A DNA stretch of 64,000 nt from Mycteria americana (GCF_035582795.1 NC_134365.1:141201077-141265076), one strand, 5' to 3'; positions 12,201 to 37,625 are shown, counted from the stretch's first letter. A program made the numbers and translations. The notes: generated by a model not told the origin, from the letters alone.

Positions 12201-15060
12201 CGTACCACTGGCAGCAGTGGGAACTATGTCAATAATTTCAGAAGGAAGGGAATTAGGACCTGTAGAACAATGTAAGTTTTATTGAATACTAAATGATGTT
12301 CCTTAACAAGGCAAAATAACTCTTCTCTTTCTTTCATTACTTTTCTGTTTCCTTTGCCTTTGTCCCAAGCTTTTATCCTCTTATTTTCATAATCATGAGA
12401 AGCCAAATTAATCTCAGGTATAAGACTACCAAACCAGCTTTGAATTTCTTTGACTGTTCTGACTCTTTATACTTTGAGCCCAGCAACAAGGGCCAGAGAC
12501 TAGCTAGATCTTACCAGTTGAGATATTGGATGGCTCATTAGTTTGGCAGATCCATCGCTCATTCAGCCTCAGATCTCCACATGTAAAGACATACCTACCT
12601 GTATCATGGCAGGTACCCATTCACTCATGAGTCACCTTATTTTCTTTTTGTATTAGGTATGCTACAGGTCATATTCTTTGCTTCCAATAAAAATCACTCC
12701 CTCTCTAAGTAACTGTGTCATCAGATCCTGAGAAAGTAAGAGGGAAGGGACTCAGAAGAAGAGGTTAAAAAGCAATCCTCCACTCAGAGAAGTAAAGCAA
12801 TAACAATAGGGTGCACAGCTGGCAAACCTGTGGAGAGAAAAGGAGAGAAGGATAAAAAAAATTAATCTCCAGAGTATAAGACTACAATTGAGGAATGAAG
12901 GTAGTTTCAAAGTAGCTGAATAAAAGGGAGGGAGAAGTTAAAATAATGACATAATAAATCCACATGGGCAAACTAGAAAACCACGGTTAGGATCAATAAA
13001 AACAGATGATAAGCAGAAAAAGCAAAACATACAAAACATTCCCATTTGTAAGCTAGAACAAATGATCAGAATACAACTTGACATGCCTTTCAAATTTTTG
13101 AAAGAAGGAAAATGGCAACAGGAATAGTGAGGGGAACAATTTTAGAAACTGGTAGTGGAAATGAAAGGCTTCTATTCAACAGTTTCTGTCTAATAATCTA
13201 AAAGTTTTGCTGTTCTAAGTATAAACCAGGCAATATAAATTCAGCTTCAAATGAGAGCAAACATCATTTATTTTAATTTATATGTATTTGCATTGTTTAT
13301 GTGGTATATGATGGCTTTATTTTAAATAATAATCTGTCTCTGTGGAATCAATGTAATTTTTGATTCTTAGTAGCCAGGTAGACTGCAATGCAGTATCTTG
13401 ACAGAGAGGTGGCAACTCTATGCACTGCTGCTCTAGCAGAGGTGGAATGAAGTCCGAGGAGTCCCAACCTTGTACTGACAACAGAGCCTTGTATTGACAA
13501 CAGAGCATAGGTATTCTCCTTTACCTCAACAAGAGTTTGTATTTCTGGCGCAGGGCAATCTGGTTCGCAACCTTGCTGGCCCCAGTGTATTTTTGTATAC
13601 ATGATAGTCACAAAGCGTAGGATTGCAACATCCAGGTCAGTCACCTGTCCTCATCCATGGAGCAGGAAAATCTATGCTGGAAAGCAGCAAAAACATCCTG
13701 GTAGCTTCCAGCCTCAAATTCAGCTGCCTGGGTTTCAGAGTCTTTAATGATGTGTATGCCTAACTTCCCATTATAGAGTTCAGACACCTTGCTGATGTGT
13801 GGACACCTGTGTGTAGGAGCCTGAATCTGCAAGCTAGCATCCTGCTCTTCAGGTGACGTAGCCCGGGCAGAGAACTGGGGAGTCCCCTGGGAGCAGGCTG
13901 GGCGGACGCACGACGTGCCCGGCAGCTTGGGCTCCAGCTGCCACCCCAGCCCTGCCACGGCCATCCCGCCCTGGGAAGCTGCAGGGCCCCCACCAGCGGT
14001 CAGCAGGCTGATGAGCTTGGTGGGGTTCATTCTTGCGCTGGGATCAAGCGTATAAGGTGCCTTGTGTAATGAAGAACTCAGTAGGTACCATTTTACCCAG
14101 GACTGACGGCTGTTTTCTCTACTGAGGGCAAACATACCGACTGAAGCCTCTGTGTTTTATAACCCCTGCACACAAAACATCCCACTGTCATTCATCAGGC
14201 CTTCATAATTTCTGCTAAAATTATGAAGCTGGGCCATTGGAAAAAAAATAAAAGGTTAGGTCATTTGTTCTTACAAGGACTAATTGTAAAATCCATGAAT
14301 GTGTTATTTAACATCCAGTTCATTTCAAGTATGTTGGCAATGCTCCCTCCTGTATTTCCTGAACATGTTCCTACAAACAAATTTTCTGGAGGGGTGAGGG
14401 CTGACGCAAGGAGTTTGAAACTCCGATGAGATGGGAGAGTTAATTTTTGTATTTATGATTGCTAGTATTTGCTGCTGTGGCTAATAGGACCCCTGAATTA
14501 AAGGATATTGTCTAGCTTATAAAGTAAAACCAAATATTACCGGTCAAATTCCTGTTTTCATATTAAACACTTACCAAATTAAAAAAAAAAAGAAAATTAT
14601 TCTTGAGAAATCAAAAGTCCTGGAATTTTCCACGTCAAGCTGATCTGACGCAGACAGTACAGACTAAAGAGAAGACTTTTTGTGATTGCGGTTTAAATAG
14701 GATGAGGTTAACATTGTCTTCCTAAACGTAATTTCTTTCTACAGTGATAGGATATCATATTTCTAATTTTAATTACAGGGATGGGTGGGTTGGATCACTA
14801 AAATTTAGATTTGGGTTAGGGTGTGGATTTATAGCCCTGCTCCTCCCTGTAAAGGCTGGGACTGCTTGTGTCTGGACTCATCTTTTTAATTAATTTGCAG
14901 TAATTAAAGGGTGCTGTGTGGGATGGGGCTAAAGAGAAACACAATTAAAATGTAATGCTTCTCCTTTGGTATCTGCATCCTTATTTATTTTAAACCATCT
15001 TCAATGCTCTGGTGAGTTTAAGTCTTCCTGTATCACATACTGTGCAAGCAGAAATATGCG
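9241..15060. other. Intergenic sequence upstream of GPR143
   Basis: No recognised gene lies here. It holds a GAAG-rich degenerate simple repeat (about 9500-9560), a locally GC-richer patch at about 13840-14040 with a 164-codon open frame on the minus strand that I do not recognise, and AT-rich homeodomain-like motifs near 14887-14909. The right end is the most plausible place for GPR143 regulatory DNA. Confidence 0.45.
14887..14909. promoter_or_regulatory. Paired TAATTA-type homeodomain-like motif upstream of GPR143
   Basis: TTAATTAATTTGCAGTAATT followed by AAAG contains two TAATTA-like cores in inverted arrangement around TTTGCAG, about 440 bp upstream of the GPR143 start codon. Such cores are bound by many homeodomain factors. 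Function is inferred from position only. Confidence 0.25.
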
Positions 15061-15072
15061 AGTGAACTGTTG

Positions 15073-15077
15073 CCAAT
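15073..15077 (+). promoter_or_regulatory. CCAAT box upstream of GPR143
   Basis: TTGCCAATGG at about 15071-15079 contains the CCAAT core, 265 bp upstream of the GPR143 start codon. No TATA box was found between it and the start codon. The assignment rests on position and core sequence only. Confidence 0.35.
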
Positions 15078-15183
15078 GGCTCTGAGCAAGCATGGGGTAT
15101 GTTTCAGATTACACTGTGTTTTCTTGTTCGGATCTGATCTTGCTAGGAGAGGCTGAGAAAGGCAGCTCTAGGGGATTTACTTC

Positions 15184-15210
15184 TAGCAGCAGCAGCAGCA
15201 GGCAGCAGCA
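15184..15210 (+). repeat. Imperfect CAG trinucleotide repeat in the GPR143 5' region
   Basis: A run of AGC/CAG units (AGCAGCAGCAGCAGCAGG, then CAGCAGCA) lies about 130-160 bp upstream of the GPR143 start codon. It directly abuts the M-box-like element and falls in the promoter or 5' UTR. Repeat-length variation here could alter spacing within the promoter. Confidence 0.7.
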
Positions 15211-15216
15211 CATGAT
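15207..15216 (-). promoter_or_regulatory. M-box-like MITF site in the GPR143 promoter
   Basis: The minus strand reads ATCATGTGCT, which matches 9 of 10 bases of GTCATGTGCT, the core of the M-box found in tyrosinase-family promoters and bound by MITF. Its last base is 126 bp upstream of the GPR143 ATG. MITF is known to activate the mammalian GPR143 (OA1) promoter through a proximal E-box, so motif and position agree with family knowledge. Binding in this species is inferred. Confidence 0.6.
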
Positions 15217-15341
15217 CCATCGATCGCGTGATTCTCACCACTTAGGACTAATGGGGAGAGTGAAGGAAAAGCGAACGCTGCCTTGGGGAAGCAACAGCAT
15301 TTTCTTCTGCTCGTGGGGCCCCTCCACCAGCTGGACGCTTC

Positions 15342-28393
<13,052 letters not shown>

Positions 28394-28760
28394 TTTATAG
28401 GTGCAGAGCTGGATCCCACTTCTCACGTTGTCAAGACTCATAAACCCACGTCACTGTGTGAACCGTTGCGTACTCTGGAATTAGGTTTGTGCCCAATGGC
28501 TTGATGGCATTTCCTATAACGTGTGCATTTGTGTGAGAGAGAACGTGTGAAATGGAGAGAAATTATGGTTTATGTCCTCATTTGCCTTATGGGAGATGTG
28601 TTAAAAGGTATAAAAGCCTGATCATTTTTCAGCAGGAGGATATCTCTGCAAATATATATGTTACTTATGATTCATTTTCATCCATTCTGTTTTAATCTCT
28701 TGTAACCTCCATACGGTAGAAGAGTCTTTTGTTTAAATAAATGGACTACTAATATGTTGG
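28394..28760 (+). other. GPR143: Probable GPR143 3' UTR
   Basis: AT-rich non-coding sequence follows the stop codon up to an AATAAA poly(A) signal at 28736-28741. A short 3' UTR of about 350-370 nt fits a terminal exon at 28094. If a ninth coding exon exists downstream, this would be intronic or serve a shorter isoform. Confidence 0.6.
28736..28741 (+). terminator. AATAAA polyadenylation signal for GPR143
   Basis: GTTTAAATAAATGG contains the canonical hexamer 343 bp after the stop codon, followed within about 20-30 bp by GT-rich sequence (TATGTTGGG, GTGTTG). Confidence 0.6.
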
Positions 28761-31700
28761 GCTTTAAAATGTGTTGCCTCGCTTGCCTTGCTCAGCATAA
28801 AATTCCTTACTCAGAATTACAGCTCTAGGATTTCTGAGACACCATTTCCAGCCTTGACACTCTGGTAAAACATTAGTAGCAGCAAACTTTGACATCAGCA
28901 CAAATATTCCCTGTTTGTGTAGAATCTCACTGACATAGTCTCCCTTTAGCTTGTTTATATGAATTTTCAGTTTGGTTTTATCTAGGGAGCTGAAAGGCTT
29001 TTTTTATTTTTTAAATCAAGCCCAGTCTAGGCTCCATAAACGCTTCAGAATAATGGTTCCAGTTCACTCCTCCTCCAAGCGAAAATAACCTTTCAAACTA
29101 TTTTTTAGAATGGATTCAGTTTGATCCTTATATGTACTTGTCTAACAGGATTATGACTGTTAGGGGCAGGTGCATTAAGAGATAACATTTGCAAAAAACA
29201 CCTAGATGATCTGAGTGCTCATCAAAAAACAGAGTAAGTAGGATCAATAGTCCTTTCTCTGAGGTGTTCTCTATTTTATGTCTTCACCTGCTGAATTAAG
29301 AGATACTAAATCCATGCTCCTTATCTTCTCCGATACATACCTCTTTTGGTGCAGTGCCCTAAGTACCTATATCCAAACAATTTCCTGGATTGGTTGAAAG
29401 TTAAGAAAAAATGATGGTCGTGTCTACCCCAGGCTTTTAACTTCATATCAAAAGTAGAAGTAGTATGATTTAAGTCTGGGTGTGCTGGAAGCTGTTTACA
29501 GTACAGTTTGGCCGATGGCACAGGGGGAGCTCCTTGACCCCAGGGAACCTCCCTCCTTCAGCATGTGGCCAGGGCCCGGCATAACCCAAAACCTATTTTT
29601 TAAACCCTGTTCACATCCACTTTGGCTGAACTTCACTGGCTGTCCACACCTTCCTTTTCCAATCCAGTTCAGTCCCAGCTATTTAAAAAAAAAATGTATT
29701 ATTAAAGACAGCTGAAAGTTTAGCGCAATAATAACACGAAGCTTAAGCTGCTGTGTTACTCAGGGAAGTCCCAGGATGGTTAGAGAAGCAGGCTCAGCAG
29801 AAACTATAAAGAAAAATATTGATTTGCTATTTTAAATAAATCGCCTTCTTGAACTAATCATTTGATACAAAGGTGTTATACAATGATCCAATAATTATTT
29901 AGGCAGAGCATTACAGAGCCGTGGTTGGTTTGTAGCAAATCTTTTACATTGTGCCCTGTAGAAATCTTTGTGGTTTTATGGCTTTATATTGCTGTTCTAG
30001 TTGCCAGTAATACTGGCAGATCACCAGGTCCTTTCTTTTCATCACAGCCATTTCTTTCCTAGACAAGTATGAAGAGAAAGCACAGGGACTTGGGAGCAGA
30101 TTATATTGATCCTTATGAAATAGAGACCACATTTTCGGTACAATACTCATCACAACAGGGTTCAAAAGAGCAGGAAAAAGGCAGAGGTGGAATTGTTGGT
30201 AAACCTTTACAGATACTAGGGTGTGGGCCAAGCTACGAAACCCTAAACCCAAATAAACAGCCTGTGGCTTCACAGGAATAATCATGCGGCACGAAAGCAC
30301 TTGGGAGGTGACCGGCTGCAGCAAGAGGCCCTGTGAGAGGACTGAACAACTCATCCCTCCTTCCTTCGCTACTCCAGGGCGTGCGTGGGACAGGGTCCGA
30401 CACGGTGCCCCAGCCCCGGCCCCCGAGGCCGTGAGCAGCCCCTGGGCAGTGCCGGCTGGCTGCTGCTGCCGGCTGGCTGCTGGTGCCGGAGCACGCCCGT
30501 GCTGGGACAGCCTCCTGCAAGGGCTGCACTTTTCTCCCCTCCTTTTCTTGTTCTTCCAAGGTTGTCTTTGGGATGCGTGTGGCCTGTCTCTGTATTGGGC
30601 TGTCATCGTGAAAGATTAGGACTCATCTGAGAGCTTAAAGACAACTAAGCTAATGCTGATGCACTGAGAACATGAAGTGGGGCAGAGCAAACCCACGGCA
30701 GTTTTTAACTTGCAAAAGAAGTAGGCGTGAGGAGAGTTTCCTTACCTGCTGTTCCCAGCCTCTGGCGAATGTACGTGAGACATTCCTCCGTGGCTTAAAA
30801 TGGGGTGCTGATTGATTCTGCTCGTGTGTAACCATGACCGTATTTGATTTCACCCCACACGGACCTTGTTCTTGCCTCACCGTTCAACAACTCAAGCAAA
30901 GCATTGCTTTCTCCGAGTGTTGCAGGGCGTGCCCATCTCTTCCCATCAGGAGCCTGCTTTTGAAGTGCATCTCCCGCTTGCCCCCGCTGCCTGTGCTTGC
31001 TGCATGCATGTCACGGGGCAGCCTCGGGCTGCCGCAGCCGGCTTCATTTCGGGTGAAACTCAGTGTGTGCTCCAACAGCCAGCGAGGGCACGCTATAGAC
31101 ACCGTGTCCTGGACAGTATAGCCGCAACACCGACCTAAACACTGGCTTTTTAAATGTGCCATCCACCCTCTCCTGATAGGAGCCTTGTGCTTAGCAGCAC
31201 ATAGAAAAACATCCTAGTTTTCATTTGGACCATCATTTGTATCTGCATAGTCATCATAGCGTGCTCATTTCTGCATCCAGATGTCTAGCCTCTGATAGCA
31301 CAAAGGGTTGCTTCAAAAATGCTTATTTTTAGGAGCGTGCTGGCAGGCTGCTTCCGGTGAATGTGGGAAGTGCTTGCCTCTGGCCTGAATGTTTGTTTCC
31401 TAAGGTGTGTTTCAAACATGGCTTGGGTTAACAGGGGAAAGATCTTGTCAATACTGAAGTCCATAGATGCAGTCAGAGTCTATGGTCTTCATCTCACACT
31501 ATCTGTGGGAGGGGGTTTCTTCCACAGTCACACAGCTCTTCAGTTCACGAGCAGGAATGCAGCTGTTTCTCTGGAACAGCAAAGTGTGACTCAGAGGAGA
31601 AGTAAATGGGGAACGAGATCAGATATTGTCTAATAAAATATGTGTAGCTAAAGTACTACGCTTTGAGAGTACAGCAATTGTCCGTTTTGGCTTATTATAT

Positions 31701-32509
31701 TTTGGGCATATCAGAGCACAGCAAAGCCTTCCTGCATTTACTGAAGGAAAAAAAAAAAGGTACATTTAAAACAAAAGTTGAATCCATGCACTGCAATAAA
31801 ATTGTTGTAGTGGAATCTCATAAAAAGGGTATCAATGCACACAGGGCAGTGCAGCGGAATTGCCTCTATTTAACACCCTCCTCGCCTCCCAGCCAGCTTA
31901 TCAAATCCAACCATACACAGTAAGTGTTCTCTGTATTCACCAAAACTTATTTTTAAGCCCTCAAAGATAAAACAAAAACTTCCAGGAAAAGTATCCTCTC
32001 ATATCCTGTAATAGTTTCTTAAACGCTCCTAGCTGTTCTTTGTTGGTGGAAGAGGACACATAGGACTGTATTTGACCTGCCAGTCTGATACATTTAATTA
32101 CTATTTTATTTGGCCAGATGTTCAGGCTAATTGCAAAGCTGCAATATGAGCACTAGTAAAATCATGAACTACTTGAATAGGCGGACTTCTTGCATACCAA
32201 AGCTCTGCATTTATGAGGTTCACCATATGTCTGAATACCAAAATCCTAACTACACCTCTCATTAAGCCCTTCTTCTGGTCTTGTAGACCAAATAGATGGA
32301 GAAAGCTAGAAAGTGAAATGCTAAATGTGATTCCTCCCCCCCTGTATAATAGGACTTAACTTGTAATTCAGAAGTTGTCCTTGTGTATTCATGATGAAAA
32401 GTTATCTGATCTTAAATTTTCTTAATTTTCATGGATTCCTCAAGTTCACAGTAATCGCAGATGGAAATCACTAAACCACACGGTAGCTAATGTAATTTTA
32501 AGACAGGTG
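28761..32509. other. Intergenic sequence, no gene seen
   Basis: No protein or RNA gene was recognised. GC content rises at about 30280-30620 and 30920-31130, where long open frames on both strands look like composition effects. A strong-looking acceptor (TTTCTTTCCTAG at 30051-30062) is discussed among the rejected items. Confidence 0.45.
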
Positions 32510-35113
32510 AGATGATGGAAGCCATTGTGCAGCAGGAAAACTATGATATGGTTGCCATCACGGAAACATGGTGGGATGACTCGCACAACTGGAGTGCGGC
32601 AATGGATGGCTATAAACTGTTCAGAAGGCAGAGGCAAGGCAGGAGAGGCGGTGGGGTGGCCCTGCATGTTAGGGAGTGTTTTGATTGTCTAGAGCTTGAT
32701 GGTGGTGATGAAAGGGTCAAGTGTTTATGGTTAAGAATGAGGGGAAAGGCCAGTAAGGCAGCTATCATGGTGGGAGTCTGTTATAGACCCCCCAACCAGG
32801 ATGAAGAGACAGATGAAATATTCTATAAGCAGCTGGGAGAAGTCTCACAATCGCTAGCCCTTGTTCTCACGGGGGACTTCAACTTACCAGATGTCTGCTG
32901 GAAATACAATGCAGCTGAGAGGAAACAGTCCAGGAGGTTCCTGAAGTGTGTGGAAGATGATAACTTCCTGACACAGCTGGTGAGGGAGCCAGCTAGGGAA
33001 GGTGCCCCGCTGGACCTGTTGTTTGTGCATGGAGAAGGACTGGTGGGTGATGTGACAGCTGGAGGCCATCTTGGGCATAGCGATCATGAAATGAGAGAGT
33101 TTTTGATTCTCGGAGAAGTAAGGAGGGGAGTTAACAGAACTGCTACCTTGGACTTCTGGAGGGCAGACTTTGGCCTGTTTAGGGGCCTGGTTGACAGAGT
33201 CCCTTGGGAGGCAGTCCTGAAGGGCAAAGGAGTCCAGGAAGGCTGGACATCCTTCAAGAAGGAAATCTTAAGGGCGCAGGAGCAGGCTGTCCCCATGTGC
33301 TGAAAGACAAGCAGGCGGGGAAGACGACCGGCCTGGCTGAACAGAGCACTTTGGCTGGAACTCAGGAAAAAAAGGAGAGTTTATGACCTTTGGAAGAAGG
33401 GGCTGAGGAAAAGGCTGAGGTACTTAATGCCTTCTTTGCCTCAGTCTTTCATAGTAAGACCAGTTGTTCTCTGGGTACCGGCCTGCTGAGCTGGAAGACA
33501 GGGATGGGGAGCAGAATGAAGCCCCCATAATCCAAGGGGAAATGGTTAGTGACCTGCTGCACCACTTAGACACACACAAGTCTATGGGGACAGGTGGGAT
33601 CCACCCAGGGTACTGAGGGAGCTGGCAGAAGTGCTCACCAAGCCACTTTCAATCCTTTATCAGCAGTCCTGGCTATCCGGGGAGGTCCCAGTTGACTGGA
33701 GGTTAGCAAATGTGATGCCCATCTACCTCCAGAAGGAGAATCCGGGGAACTACAGGCCTGTCAGTCTGACCTTGGTGCCGGGGAAGGTTATGGAGCAGAT
33801 CATCTTGAGTGCCATCACACGGCACGTACAGGGCAACCAGGTGATCAGGCCCAGTCAGCATGGGTTTATGAAAGGCAGGTCCTGCTTGACTAACCTGATC
33901 TCCTTCTGTGACAAGCTGACCCGCTTAGTGGATGAGGGAGAGGCTGTGGATGTTGTCTACCTGGACTTTAGTAAAGACTTTGACACCGTTTCCCACAGCA
34001 TTCTCCTCGAGAAACTGGCTGCTCATGGCTTGGATGGGCGTACTCTTTGCTGGGTAAAAAACTGGCTGGATGGCCAGGCCCAAAGAGTGGTGGTGAATGG
34101 AGTTAAATCCAGTTGGTGGCCGCTCACAAGTGGTGTTCCCCAGGGCTCTGTGTTGGGGCCAGTTCTGTTTAATATCTTTATCAATGATCTGGATGAGGGC
34201 ATCGAGTGCACCCTCCGTAAGTTGCAGGCGACACCAAGTTGTGCGGGAGTGTTGATCTGCTGGAGAGTAGGAAGGCTCTGCAGAGGGACCTGGACAGGCT
34301 GGATCGATGGGCCGAGGCCAATTGTATGGGGTTCAATCAGGCCAAGTGTCGGGTCCTGCACTTGGGCCACAGCAACCCCATGCAACGCTACAGGCTTGGG
34401 GAAGAGTGGCTGGAAAGCTGCTTGGTGGAAAAGGACCTGGGGGTGTTGGTTGACAGCCGCCTGAATATGAGCCAGCAGTGTGCCCAGGTGGCCAAGAAGG
34501 CCAACAGCATCCTGGCTTGTATCAGAAATTGTGTGGCCAGCAGGAGTAGGGAAGTGATTGTTCCCCTGTACTCGGCACTGGTGAGGCCGCACCTCGAATG
34601 CTGTGTTCAGTTTTGGGCCCCCCACTACAAGAGGGACATTGAGGTGCTGGAGCGTGTGCAGAGAAGGGCAATGAAGCTGGTGAAGGGTCTGGAGCAGAAG
34701 TCTTCTGAGGAAGCGGCTGAGGGAACTGGGGTTGTTTAGCCTGGAGAAGCGGAGGCTGAGGGGAGACCTTATTGCTCTCTACAACTGCCTGAAAGGAGGC
34801 TGTAGTGAGGTGGGGGTCGGTCTCTTCTCCCAGGTAACAAGTGATAGGACAAGAGGAAATGGCCTCAAGTTGTGCCAGGGGAGGTTTAGATTGGATATTA
34901 GGAACAATTTCTTCACGGAAAGGGTTGTCAAGCATTGGAACAGGCTGCCAGGGAAGTGGTTGAGTCCCCATCCCTGGAGGTATTGAAAAGACGTGTAGAT
35001 GTGGTGCTTGGGGACATGGTTTAGTGGTGGACTTGGCAGTGCTAGGTTTACGGTTGGACTTGATGATCTTAAAGGTCTTTTCCAACCTTAAACAATTCTA
35101 TGATTCTATGATG
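32510..35113 (+). mobile_element. CR1 LINE, 2.6 kb, plus strand (copy B)
   Basis: This is the longest CR1 copy. It covers the endonuclease (TETWWDDS, LTGDFNLPDV, GHSDHE; frame open 32512-33303), the reverse transcriptase (frame open 33631-34464 with [56 protein letters not shown]) and the C-terminal region (34239-34739). The 3' UTR ends in two ATTCTATG octamers at 35095-35110. It is 5'-truncated before 32510 and inactive: a frameshift at about 33300, an internal deletion near 33399-33405 joining WKKG to EEKAEVLNAFF, a Val-Tyr-Leu-Asp-Phe motif followed by SKDFD instead of SKAFD, and a one-base loss at the FADD catalytic box (34219-34226) that switches frame. It shows no terminal repeats or target-site duplication, as expected for CR1. 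Confidence 0.95.
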
Positions 35114-37489
35114 TCTGGGTCACTCGTCCTTTTAAGGAACAGGCATGCATCTGTGTGGACATTCAGGCTGGCAGCTGAAGAAGATGCAGTCTTACTGAGA
35201 AAAAAATAAGGAGCACAGTAAAATCCAGGGATGCTTTTGAATCTGTTTTCCCGTGCGGTTTATATTCCCTATGATACGCTGTGAGCTGTAGGGAAAGTTG
35301 GTTCTCCCCCTGCACCTCTCTAAGCAAAGTCTTAAACATTCAGAGAGCTGAACTCATTAGGGCATTTGTAGGTAAAGTTTTCAAAAGGCTGAGAAAATTC
35401 ACTGAGTGATGGTAGCACTTGAGTTTATACCCAAAACAAAACCCCAGAGTGAACGAAAGCACTTTCTTCCATGCAGCTAACAAGAACGGGTGTCTTTCTA
35501 GCTCTCTCCAGCTTCTGTGTGCTCACACTACACAAGATTGAAAGAGTCCTAGAAAAGAAATCAGACCATCATACCTAGAAAGAGAACCACTGTAGCCATC
35601 CCTAGACCTTTGATAGCCCCATGGTTTAGAGTGTGTTCCCAGCTAGCCTCCCCTTGCCCCCGCTCAGTGTGTTTAAATGTGTGGTACAGCGAGGACCCGC
35701 TGGGCTGTGAACTTGCACGGCTCAATCTACAGAAAGGACCAGCATGGGCAGGGATGCTTTTGTATGTGCTGTGTAATTGAAAGGCTTGAGACGATGTTTT
35801 GCTGTTCATGGTATCACTACGGTGCGGGTTGGAAGGCTGAAGGGATGGGTGACCTTGCTGGAACCCACCGCAGCCAACGGGACTGTGTGCATTGGGTCAA
35901 AGGCAATATAATGGAAACATTGCTGAGACCCAAAGGTGGCATCCACACGTAGAAAAGCCTGCGTTTCTAATTTATATAGAAACATGTATGTCTCAGAGGT
36001 AGAAAGCTCGGCTCTAAGTCTCGATTTGAATGTCTTCAGGATTAGGGAGTTTTTAGAGCCCTGGAAATTAGTTCAGGCTTCTCTGCGTTTTGCAGGAGTG
36101 ATTACTTTGTGAAGCGGTTACCTGATAACAAAACAAAATAAATTTGATGGGCTCCTTCAGTGTCTCATGCATCATGTGTGTTTTCACAAGTTAGTATGGG
36201 ATAAGGCAGGTTCAGGCCAATTGTATTTATTGGAGCATTAGTTAACGTTATCACTTATAATGACATAGAGTTGACTCTAATATGTCGTTAGCTGTATTTG
36301 CTTTTGCAGGACTGTGTGACTGAGCCTACATTTATCTCAATCTTTATTTCAAGTACCTTTTACAAGCATAATGAGAGGTGAAAATGCAATCCAGTGTTAA
36401 AGACCTACTAGAAAAAGATACCTGTTAGTTATCTATATTACCATAGGTGCCTTCTGTGCCCAAATGGCTATTATAGCCCTTAGTTTTAGAAAAGCTATAA
36501 TGTGTCTGGGAAGTTGGACTAACATAAAACCAGCGCATGGAGTCAGAGCTGGAGTTTGGCTGCAGGGTGCGGAGAAAGCAGCACAAACGTGTAGGACATG
36601 GGAATGCCACCTTGTGTGGGTGCTCACCCCGAGCATGTTAATTGATATTAATACGGACTGAGGGTAACGAGGGAGAATTCCCAGCAGGGAGTTACCTGTG
36701 TAGGGTGAGGAAGCAAATACTTCTGAGGGGAAGTGTCCTACTTTTCCCTTTCCTCACTCCAAAACGAATTAGCTTCTGATGAAGGTGAAATGAGCAATCC
36801 CGCTGAAATAAAAATGTCCTATGATGTTGAGTGAGGGATATATTCTGGGCAACTTCCAGATAAGATTAGGATTTTGCAGACAGAAAGTCTCAGCCACAAG
36901 AAGCTGTGAAGGCCCCTTCAGTCAGAATGATCGCTGAAATTTGTTTCAGTCCCTGTGAAGCATTGTGTGATCTGAGAGTTATCGATGCTGAGCATCAGTC
37001 TGAGCATTATTGCTGCTTGAGAGTTTGGCAGACGGCACACAGTATTTTGCAGTTCCTTAGCAGAGATATAGAGAAATAGTCTAAGAAGTGATTGCTTTTC
37101 TCCCCAGCAGACACTAGCTCTCCACCCAGCTTGGAGTTTCTCCTACTACTTTTTAATGGCAAACCTTCTGTGAGAAGAGTGCAGCTTTTAGGCGGCAAGC
37201 TGTAGAGGGCGGTTTGAATTCACGTTTCCATTTTGTTTGGTTAAACAGGTTAAAAACCTGGGGCTAGACCAAGGGAAGGCTCTGTTATAAAAGGCATTTG
37301 AGGGTTAAGAAAAGCTTCGGTTCTCACAGTGCTGGTATGAATCCAGTTTTACATTAGTGGGGGATCGAAACCCATTGTCATCCAGTGACACTGTGTCGGC
37401 TTCTCTGAAAACAGGTTGTAGTCTTAATTTGGCCCCCAAAATGCAGGCATCTCTTTTGGAGGAGCTGCCCCAGGGGGCAAGAACTGGAA
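35114..37489. other. Intergenic sequence, no gene seen
   Basis: Unique-looking AT-rich DNA with scattered short open frames. Nothing was recognised. Confidence 0.45.
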
Positions 37490-37625
37490 GCTCCTGGGCC
37501 TGATGTCTAGTTCCCGTATCACCGTCCTGGGCAACCGGCTCCAGGTGGCCCTGCTGGAGCAGGGGGTTGGACCAGGTGACCTCCAGAGGTCCCTTCCCAC
37601 CTCAACCGCTCTGTGATTCAAAGCC
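37490..37625 (+). mobile_element. CR1 LINE 3' end of a second subfamily, plus strand
   Basis: CTGGGCAACCGGCTCCAGGT, a GGGGGTTGGACCAGGTGACC block, CCAGAGGTCCCTTCCCACCT and the ending CAACCGCTCTGTGATTC are the usual 3' end of a common avian CR1 subfamily. It differs from copies A-C, whose end carries TTGGACTTGATGATC and ATTCTATG. Only about 135 bp is clearly recognisable. Confidence 0.8.

Noticed and set aside
13641-14135. 164-codon minus-strand frame as a real gene
   Set aside because: No recognisable domain, no poly(A) signal or splice support noticed, and a length reachable by chance in a window of this size. It is listed only as a low-interest finding.
30051-30108. Strong acceptor TTTCTTTCCTAG as a possible GPR143 exon 9
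   Set aside because: Joined to the 28334 donor it would add about 15 residues (DKYEEKAQGLGSRLY) and stop. They bear no resemblance to the mammalian GPR143 tail and no poly(A) signal is obvious nearby. Kept only as a possibility for RNA checking.
32512-34739. Long open frames with endonuclease and reverse-transcriptase similarity read as host genes
   Set aside because: They are parts of one decayed CR1 LINE ending in typical octamers at 35095-35110. Antisense frames at 34023-34625 and 34522-35085 are shadows of it.
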